DNA from: Gilliamella sp. App6-5
GTDB lineage: Bacteria > Pseudomonadota > Gammaproteobacteria > Enterobacterales > Orbaceae
Direction of reading: 5' to 3'
Length of the DNA stretch: 64,000 bases
Assembly (NCBI RefSeq): GCF_001690525.1
Contig: NZ_LZGT01000038.1
Span: 62,001 to 126,000 of the forward strand
Positions 58,485 through 64,000 of the stretch are shown here, one piece after another. The stretch's first letter is position 1. Each line of letters opens with the position of its first letter. The notes beneath the pieces are model-generated. The model saw only the letters and a program-made list of their open reading frames with translations, was not told where the DNA came from and did no database searches. The position numbers and the translations under genes are program-made.

Positions 58485-59246
58485 TTAATACATCAGTTTT
58501 ATATTATGGTTATTAAAAAAAGAGATAAATTCCTTAGTCGGGGCTTTATCGGTAATAATTTGATTAAAAAGCGTTAATTCACTAATCAAAGCCGGCTTGA
58601 CTTGACTAAATTTAGTATGATCGGCAATCAAAATACGCTGATCAGATTGTTTCATGGCTTGCAACTTCATATCAAGTTCATCAAAATGATAACAAGTAAC
58701 CCCTCGTGATATATCAACCCCAGCAGCAGAAATAAACGCTTTATTTGGGCAAATCGAATTTAATTGGCAATGCTGTCCAATAGCGGTAAAAATAGCATTA
58801 TTAACCCGATAATAACCACCACATAAAATTGTCTTACAATTAGGTTTATTTTGTAATGCTAAAAATGCGTTTAATGAATAGCAGATAGCGGTAAAAGTTA
58901 TTTCATCATCAATAGCATCAATGATAAAAGGGATTGTGGTACCGCAATCAAAAAAGACGGTATCGTTTGCAAAAACAAATTTGCTGGCTAATTTAGCAAT
59001 ATGTAGTTTTTCGTTAACTTGTTTATCTTGCTGATCGGAAACAAAATATTGCGTTGCTTGATGACGAAATTCACTAACAATATAACCGCCTAAAACAGTT
59101 AACGATGTAGGAATGTTATTTAAATCTCGGCGAATGGTCATTTCGGAAACCGCTAACAACTTAGCGGCTTCTTTTAAATGAATCTTATCTGTTTTTTTTA
59201 AAAGTTGAATAAGATCATTCACTCTTTTTTGTGATTGTGTTTCCAT
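58485..59246 (-). CDS. deoR: DeoR-family repressor, DeoR orthologue
   Basis: 253 residues from METQSQKR at 59246 (GGGAT upstream). Winged-helix [24 protein letters not shown], then the sugar-phosphate domain [35 protein letters not shown] and the terminal IKLMY, all close to E. coli DeoR, which responds to deoxyribose 5-phosphate. Downstream of deoC and followed by dxr. Confidence 0.93.
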   Translation of the reverse strand: METQSQKRVNDLIQLLKKTDKIHLKEAAKLLAVSEMTIRRDLNNIPTSLTVLGGYIVSEFRHQATQYFVSDQQDKQVNEKLHIAKLASKFVFANDTVFFDCGTTIPFIIDAIDDEITFTAICYSLNAFLALQNKPNCKTILCGGYYRVNNAIFTAIGQHCQLNSICPNKAFISAAGVDISRGVTCYHFDELDMKLQAMKQSDQRILIADHTKFSQVKPALISELTLFNQIITDKAPTKEFISFFNNHNIKLMY

Positions 59247-59307
59247 GCTGATCCCATAAATCAACAGTAACAAGCTACATAAGTAGCTTATTAATTGATA
59301 TCATTGA

Positions 59308-59973
59308 TTAATAATCACTGGTCAAAATTGCATCACCAGAAACAATCGCAATACCAGCACTAGCCCCTAAACGCGAAGCCCCCGCTTGAACCATTTTTTC
59401 AGCCGTTTGACGATCACGAATACCACCCGATGCCTTAACACCCATCTCATTGCCAACGGTATCACGCATCAACTTAACATCCTCAACCGTTGCGCCAGAT
59501 ACACTAAACCCTGTTGAGGTTTTAACAAAAGCAACGCCGATTTGCTTACAGATTTCACAGACTTTAACAATTTCGTCTTTAGATAATAAGCAAGTTTCTA
59601 AAATCACTTTTAATGGCACAGCGCCACAAGCATTAAAGACCGCCTCTATATCTTGTTTAACCGCATCGAAATCATTGCTTTTTAACCAACCTACATTGAT
59701 AACCATATCGATTTCTTGCGCGCCAGCTTTAACCGCCATTTCAGTTTCAAAGGCTTTAGCGCTAGTCAGCATGGCACCAAGTGGAAAGCCAACCACCGCA
59801 CACACTTTTACATCACTGCCGTTAAGTAAACTTGCCGCTAAAGGCACATAGCCTGAATTTACACAAACCGAATAAAAATGATATTGTTTAGCTTCTTCAC
59901 AAAGCTTACGAATTTGATCTTCCGTCGCATTCATTGCGAGTAAAGTATGATCAATATACTTTGCATAACTCAT
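59308..59973 (-). CDS. deoC: Deoxyribose-phosphate aldolase
   Basis: 221-residue aldolase cleaving deoxyribose 5-phosphate to glyceraldehyde 3-phosphate and acetaldehyde. Schiff-base lysine in FVKTSTGFS (about 150); second lysine in [10 protein letters not shown]. This is the short (Bacillus-like) form, unlike the 259-residue E. coli enzyme. First gene of deoC-deoR-dxr. AAGGA precedes the ATG; two DeoR-like operators lie upstream. Confidence 0.95.
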   Translation of the reverse strand: MSYAKYIDHTLLAMNATEDQIRKLCEEAKQYHFYSVCVNSGYVPLAASLLNGSDVKVCAVVGFPLGAMLTSAKAFETEMAVKAGAQEIDMVINVGWLKSNDFDAVKQDIEAVFNACGAVPLKVILETCLLSKDEIVKVCEICKQIGVAFVKTSTGFSVSGATVEDVKLMRDTVGNEMGVKASGGIRDRQTAEKMVQAGASRLGASAGIAIVSGDAILTSDY

Positions 59974-60042
59974 AACGAGATCCTTAAAATGTCTTTGTAA
60001 TAATGTTTAATTAAATATTGTTAGTATGTAAATAAATAGGGA

Positions 60043-60058
60043 TGTTATAAAAATAACA
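60043..60058. promoter_or_regulatory. DeoR-like operator 1
   Basis: TGTTATAAAAATAACA resembles the E. coli DeoR 16-mer (TGTTA...TAACA) and is the exact reverse complement of operator 2. Confidence 0.8.
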
Positions 60059-60073
60059 ATTATAGCCAAGTAC

Positions 60074-60089
60074 TGTTATTTTTATAACA
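60074..60089. promoter_or_regulatory. DeoR-like operator 2
   Basis: TGTTATTTTTATAACA, 31 bp (about three helical turns) from operator 1. Both are upstream of deoC. Confidence 0.8.
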
Positions 60090-60299
60090 TTATGGCGTAA
60101 TTGATTGAAATAGTACAGATAAAAATAGTGTTTAAAAAGTCGCATGTGATTTTGAGGCTTGTGGAAGAGATCATTGGAAAACGGTTGAATTTTAGATGTT
60201 TTAGACTTTTTGTGAAAGAAATGACATTCATGTCAACGCCTCGTCAAACATTCCTGTTTGGCATGCTGACCTCACTTAGTTATCGGCGCACTCTGATGC

Positions 60300-60515
60300 A
60301 GGAATAAGACAAACAAAATAACCTTGGAACGTTCATTCTTATTGGCTAAAGGAATAAACAGCTTCAACCAGGCTTTCTTTAGCACTTTATAAATGGTCGG
60401 ATGACTGACCATAAATATTTAGCTAAATCAATAACGGTTATCTGCTCTTTATGATATAAGCGCCATATCGCTTGTCTGTGATACGATGTTAGAATACGAA
60501 AACGAACATTACCAC
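60300..60515 (-). pseudogene. Transposase N-terminal remnant (IS481-like)
   Basis: Two minus-strand frames join after a one-base shift: VRFRILTSYHRQAIWRLYHK plus a following IDLAKY, then MVSHPTIYKVLKKAWLKLF and PLANKNERSK. This reads as the helix-turn-helix N-terminus of a DDE transposase of IS481/IS3 type. The catalytic part is absent. Confidence 0.5.
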
Positions 60516-60709
60516 ATTGAGCCATCCACAGCCGTGGAAGCAATTAAATTTAGAATGAAACAACAAGACCGGTAAAAGACCTTTCCCAAGCAATTGGACG
60601 ACCAAATCGAGTTTATGAAATATTAAACGACAAACGTAAATTAACGCGACCAATGATTAAAAGATTTAATCATCTGCTTAATATTTCACTTGATAGCTTA
60701 ATCCATTAA
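60486..60709 (+). pseudogene. higA antitoxin remnant
   Basis: Plus-strand frame from 60486 reads LEYENEHYHIEPSTAVEAIK and then FRMKQQD before a stop at 60573. After an indel the frame from 60575 reads KDLSQAIGRPNRVYEILNDK, then RKLTRPMIKRFNHLLNISLD. This is the HigA/XRE antitoxin pattern. The toxin gene and the N-terminus are missing. Confidence 0.7.
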
Positions 60710-60902
60710 CCAAAATCCCTCGCTTGAGGAATTTTTAAAAGAGCCCTGTGCTTATTTTTGTGAACGTTGTTGTTAATATAGGGCATTATATTGCTTTTAG
60801 CCGCAACAAGCGCAAGCCAATGGGAAGCCCAAACTGAGCAGGGCTTATTTCTTTGTTATATTACCCTCTATTTGTTCCATAAGCCCCCCCCCCACGTCCT
60901 AA
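60710..60902. other. Non-coding stretch with ten-cytosine tract
   Basis: AAGCCC/GGGCTT pair near 60827-60846. A run of ten C at 60884-60893 lies 9 bp beyond the stop of the adhesin-like gene; on the coding strand it is a G10 tract. Confidence 0.5.
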
Positions 60903-62489
60903 CTAAGGAGTAGTGCAAACACCAACACTTGTGACAGAGCCGCGGTATCTGTAGACATAACCACTATTCGAGTTGACATCAAAATAAGTATCATATACCG
61001 AATCACTCGTCCAGTAGCCAGAGAAATAGCGGAAGCCCGCATCGGCGTACTGGCCTATGGTACCCCACTCCGAGAAAAACCCTGCACCTATATGACGCCG
61101 GTAATCAGGAGTACCTGACGACGGCGTGGCACCATCTATCCCTTCTACACATGGGAATCCATTATTATCCTGTACACCACATTTCGCATTGGTTAAATCC
61201 CTTATCCTAGGTAGACGATAGCCCAAACTACTACACCATTTTGCTAGACCTGAAGGCGTATCCTTTTTATCAGCCCGATTGACAAACCACTGCCTCAACT
61301 CAAATCCATACTTGACAACCACATTATCACGACTATCCTTACCCTCTAACTCAAAGATCTGCGGTAAACTAGGTATACTAAGTGGACTAGGATTAGCTGA
61401 CTGTATCCGAGCGCTATCCGCCCTAGGACCTCTTAACGTTACCCGTGTTACATACTGGGATTTATCAGAAATCCAATAATCATTATCGTTTGGTTTTCCC
61501 CATGTGACAGTAGCAGTTATCCCACCATGAGAAACCGAAGACCACGTCAACTGACTTGCATCAACCCCAGCTATATCTAAATCAAAAAATAATCCATCAG
61601 CACCCGTAGTAGGGAAATTAAGTCCATAAGATGGCAAACTTGTTGACTGAACTAAAAAACCCTTATAACCATTCCACATGTTAGCTGAACCATCCATCTG
61701 AAAACGATTCGGCCTTGCGTAACAAACTTTAGGCGGTGAATTTGGATTGATATAATACGTCACTGTTTGATTACTAAAATAGTTTGTATTAGGTACCCCG
61801 TACAGTGTTTCCAAACGCGCCCCCCCATAACTTCTTAATATCACTTTATAAGGCGCCTTACATAGATCTAATGAATCACGACGACTTACTGTATCGCCTT
61901 TATTATCAGTAAAACTTACCGATATACTCCCTATTGCCGTAACACCATTAGTACCCTGACCATCACCATCATCATCCCCCCAATTACCTTGAGTAATTAA
62001 GTCGCTTAAACTCACTGTATTTACCCCCAGTGGTAGCGCCATGTGTATATCATCAAAAGTACTTCCATTTGTTATCAGTATCGGATTGGTTGCACTTGAA
62101 GTATTGGATGAAGGGGTGATCTTTGTACCATCCGGCAACTTGATAGCTAATAAATCATCATTTGAAGTCACCTTAGTTCGACCTCCATCAAACGTTAAAT
62201 AAGGCGCACTGCCCTCAATTGCCCTTGTGGTTTTTGCCGATAGCGCCTGTGTATAAAACGAACACGGCAATAACAACAACGGCGTAAAGATCAATGAATA
62301 CCTTGATAAGAACAATAAAAACTTACACCTAGACCTCGACGACAGCCCTACCGATAAACACGGCAAGTTCGCTACGCGAAATGACTTCGGTAATAAAGAT
62401 AAGAATTGAGTCAGTTTCTGACTATGGTGAAATTGAAAAAGATTTAGGGAGGAGGTTTGGCAGGTAAGATGCCATGCATGGTGACGCAT
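60903..62489 (-). CDS. Exported adhesin-like protein
   Basis: 528 residues. AGGACA before the ATG at 62489 supports this start despite a long basic N-terminus. The hydrophobic segment FLLFLSRYSLIFTPLLLLPC at about 57-78, followed by ALSA, is an export signal, so the N-terminal 55 residues may be an extended signal region. The exported part is rich in S, T, N, G, D and resembles Ig-like adhesins. The C-terminal 150 residues (WCSSLGYRLPRIRDLTNAKC...GYWTSD...VGVCTTP), with paired cysteines, resemble the lectin-like tip domain of invasin/DUF823-type adhesins. GC is somewhat higher than in neighbours. Not a confident family call. Confidence 0.65.
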   Translation of the reverse strand: MRHHAWHLTCQTSSLNLFQFHHSQKLTQFLSLLPKSFRVANLPCLSVGLSSRSRCKFLLFLSRYSLIFTPLLLLPCSFYTQALSAKTTRAIEGSAPYLTFDGGRTKVTSNDDLLAIKLPDGTKITPSSNTSSATNPILITNGSTFDDIHMALPLGVNTVSLSDLITQGNWGDDDGDGQGTNGVTAIGSISVSFTDNKGDTVSRRDSLDLCKAPYKVILRSYGGARLETLYGVPNTNYFSNQTVTYYINPNSPPKVCYARPNRFQMDGSANMWNGYKGFLVQSTSLPSYGLNFPTTGADGLFFDLDIAGVDASQLTWSSVSHGGITATVTWGKPNDNDYWISDKSQYVTRVTLRGPRADSARIQSANPSPLSIPSLPQIFELEGKDSRDNVVVKYGFELRQWFVNRADKKDTPSGLAKWCSSLGYRLPRIRDLTNAKCGVQDNNGFPCVEGIDGATPSSGTPDYRRHIGAGFFSEWGTIGQYADAGFRYFSGYWTSDSVYDTYFDVNSNSGYVYRYRGSVTSVGVCTTP

Positions 62490-63325
62490 TTTGATTGTCC
62501 TGTTAATTAATTATTTGTTTTTTTTGTAATTAACCACTCAACTAATGAGCTTTCCTTGCTTTAAAAGGATTCAAATTATAACAAGTTGATTAATAATTCG
62601 CTAGTTTTTTTGTTAAATTTTTGTAAATCTTTGTTAATTGAGTAAAGTTGAGCTTTTGGTGGCGTATTTTGGATAATGGTTTTGGTGGTATTTTTTGAAT
62701 AAAAAAACCAATAAAAAATTTAATAAAATCAATATTTTTCTTGGCCACTTTTTGGATGTGATTTCATTGCTTTTTAACACAAAAACAACTCACAAAAAAA
62801 CACCAAAGGCTATGCTGTTTGTCTTGTTCCGGCGTCAGAATGTGCCGACAACAGAGCGAGTTTGTGCTGCGTCGGACAAATTTGTCTGGAACAAATTTGA
62901 ACATCAGAGCATAGCGAAGATGACCTCGTAGAGGCGAGTATCAGGATGATACGAATCTCACAAACGGTGCGTTAAGACCGAGCAACGGCGGCGAGTAGCC
63001 GTAGGCAACATTCTGCAGCCAAAGCGTGGGATTGCAAAGGGAATTCGCTCTAATTCCCTTTGCTCGGACGTGGTCACTGTAGCTATTTTATTCACCAAAG
63101 GTCAAAACGTCCGAAACCTTTCCGTACTATATATACCAATTAACTCGGCAATACTGAGTGGTAACAAAGAGTAACCTATCCAACTTAGGTGATTTGTGAT
63201 AAAACATCTGATGATATTTAAAAGATTATGTTAATAATGAAAAGTAAACACACGTCATTTTCTGACATACATATTTTAAACATAAAAATCAAATAATTGT
63301 TAAACAAGAATGATGGGAAAAGGAA
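62490..63325. other. Non-coding region with structured GC-rich core
   Basis: About 835 bp. The first 300 bp are AT-rich. From about 62815 to 63110 GC rises and short inverted repeats accumulate (GACAAATTTGTC near 62877, GCAAAGGGAATT/AATTCCCTTTGC at 63034-63063). A 78-codon frame at 62695 has low-complexity content and no family match. I interpret this as a non-coding repeat or RNA rather than a gene. Confidence 0.4.
63034..63063. repeat. Strong 12-bp stem-loop
   Basis: GCAAAGGGAATT and AATTCCCTTTGC pair perfectly around CGCTCT. No T-run follows, so it is not an obvious terminator. Confidence 0.7.
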
Positions 63326-64000
63326 ATGATAGATATAAAAATTTTACGTTATTTTCTTGCTCTTGCTAAAGAAGAAAGTATTACCGCTGCTGCTAACCAT
63401 TTGCATCTAACTCAACCTACCTTATCTCGTCAGTTGATGCAGCTTGAACAAACACTTGGCACCCCCCTATTTATTCGTGGCAGTAGGCGAATTACCTTGA
63501 CCGATGAAGGAATACGATTACGTAAACGAGCCGAGGAGATACTGGAACTTGTGCATAAAACAGAAGAAGAGTTTCAAGCACCAAACGAAAGTATTTGTGG
63601 TGATATTTATATTGGTTGTGGTGAAACTGATGCAATGAAGTGGGTGGTGAATGTGATTAAATCAATGCAAGAGGTTTACCCACACATCCGCATCCATATT
63701 TATAGTGGTAATGCAAATGATGTCACCGAACGTATTGATAAGGGATTACTTGATTTTGGTGTGTTAATTGAACCGACTCATCTAACAAAATATGAATCAT
63801 TGAGCCTTCCTCAACAAGATACATGGGGAGTATTAATGAGAAAAGATTGTGCGTTGGCAAACCTTGAGGTCATTTCTCCATCTGATTTATGGTCATTACC
63901 ACTGATTGTTTCCCAACAAAAATATGTTAGTGATAGCATTGAACAATGGTTTAAACGAAACTATGAAAAATTAAATATTATTGCAACATATAACTTAATA
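63326..64000 (+). CDS. LysR-family transcription regulator, 3' end outside window
   Basis: 225 codons up to the right edge. N-terminal winged helix MIDIKILRYFLALAKEESIT, AAANHLHLTQPTLSRQL and GTPLFIRGSRRITLTDEG are textbook LysR; the effector domain starts near residue 90 (GDIYIGCGETDAMKWVV). AAAAGGA precedes the ATG closely. Target and ligand unknown. Confidence 0.92.
   Translation, partial: MIDIKILRYFLALAKEESITAAANHLHLTQPTLSRQLMQLEQTLGTPLFIRGSRRITLTDEGIRLRKRAEEILELVHKTEEEFQAPNESICGDIYIGCGETDAMKWVVNVIKSMQEVYPHIRIHIYSGNANDVTERIDKGLLDFGVLIEPTHLTKYESLSLPQQDTWGVLMRKDCALANLEVISPSDLWSLPLIVSQQKYVSDSIEQWFKRNYEKLNIIATYNLI

Noticed and set aside
60101..60307. 68-codon frame after the deo operators
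   Set aside because: No ribosome site, no recognisable domain, and it runs toward the transposase remnant on the other strand.
62695..62931. 78-codon frame as a gene
   Set aside because: Poor ribosome site, lysine/asparagine-rich low-complexity start and a continuation into the inverted-repeat-rich segment; no family match recognised.

Overview
The window is AT-rich gammaproteobacterial chromosome. The gene repertoire is enterobacterial-like (groESL, fxsA, dppABCDF, treRBC, recN, coaBC-dut-slmA, cysE, deoC-deoR). Composition and gene content fit the Orbales (Gilliamella-type insect-gut symbionts), but that placement is inference; nothing in the sequence proves it.

Layout. 1-8.7 kb: 3' part of groEL missing, groES with a clear sigma32 promoter, fxsA, tRNA-Phe, and a complete dipeptide ABC transporter (dppABCDF) behind a candidate sigma54 promoter. 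9-26.9 kb: an accessory island dominated by RNA repair and defence. It holds an RtcB paralogue, an Mrr-like endonuclease, the sigma54 activator rtcR, a sigma54-driven leader with a tRNA-like RNA, an unusual slipin, the canonical rtcB, a helical-repeat protein, a decayed second rtcB tail, a three-gene ABC-3C conflict system, a RadC protein, a zinc-ribbon (DUF746-like) gene between 33-bp direct repeats, two RlaP-type nucleotidyltransferases and a SUKH protein. 27-31.4 kb: treR-treB-treC. 31.6-34.8 kb: McrBC. 35-43.7 kb: small metabolic genes, NADAR protein, initiator tRNA-Met, metF, metE, a YagU-like membrane protein, a decayed radC copy, and a HEPN-like gene. 44-49.8 kb: recN (SOS box), coaBC-dut-slmA, a MscS channel, cysE. 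49.9-57.2 kb: a sucrose-type regulon (LacY-type permease, LacI repressor, GH32 hydrolase, fructokinase) with shared operators, split by a SulP transporter. 57.3-60.1 kb: deoC-deoR-dxr with twin DeoR-like operators. 60.1-64 kb: transposase and higA remnants, a large secreted adhesin-like protein beside a ten-cytosine tract, a structured non-coding stretch, and the start of a LysR regulator.

How it works together. RtcR (CARF sensor plus AAA+ domain) probably fires the -24/-12 promoter at 14041 when it senses broken tRNA ends. This would produce the tRNA-like leader RNA, the slipin and RtcB ligase. The second RtcB and the RlaP pair extend the RNA-repair theme, while Mrr, ABC-3C and McrBC target foreign or modified DNA. 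The most unusual signal is the tRNA-like RNA at 14206-14279. It has a near-perfect tRNA fold with encoded CCA, a reduced anticodon arm, and a position between rtcR and its target genes. Several paralogous scars (rtcB tail, radC start with an insertion-free version of the DUF746 site) show the island has been assembled in steps.
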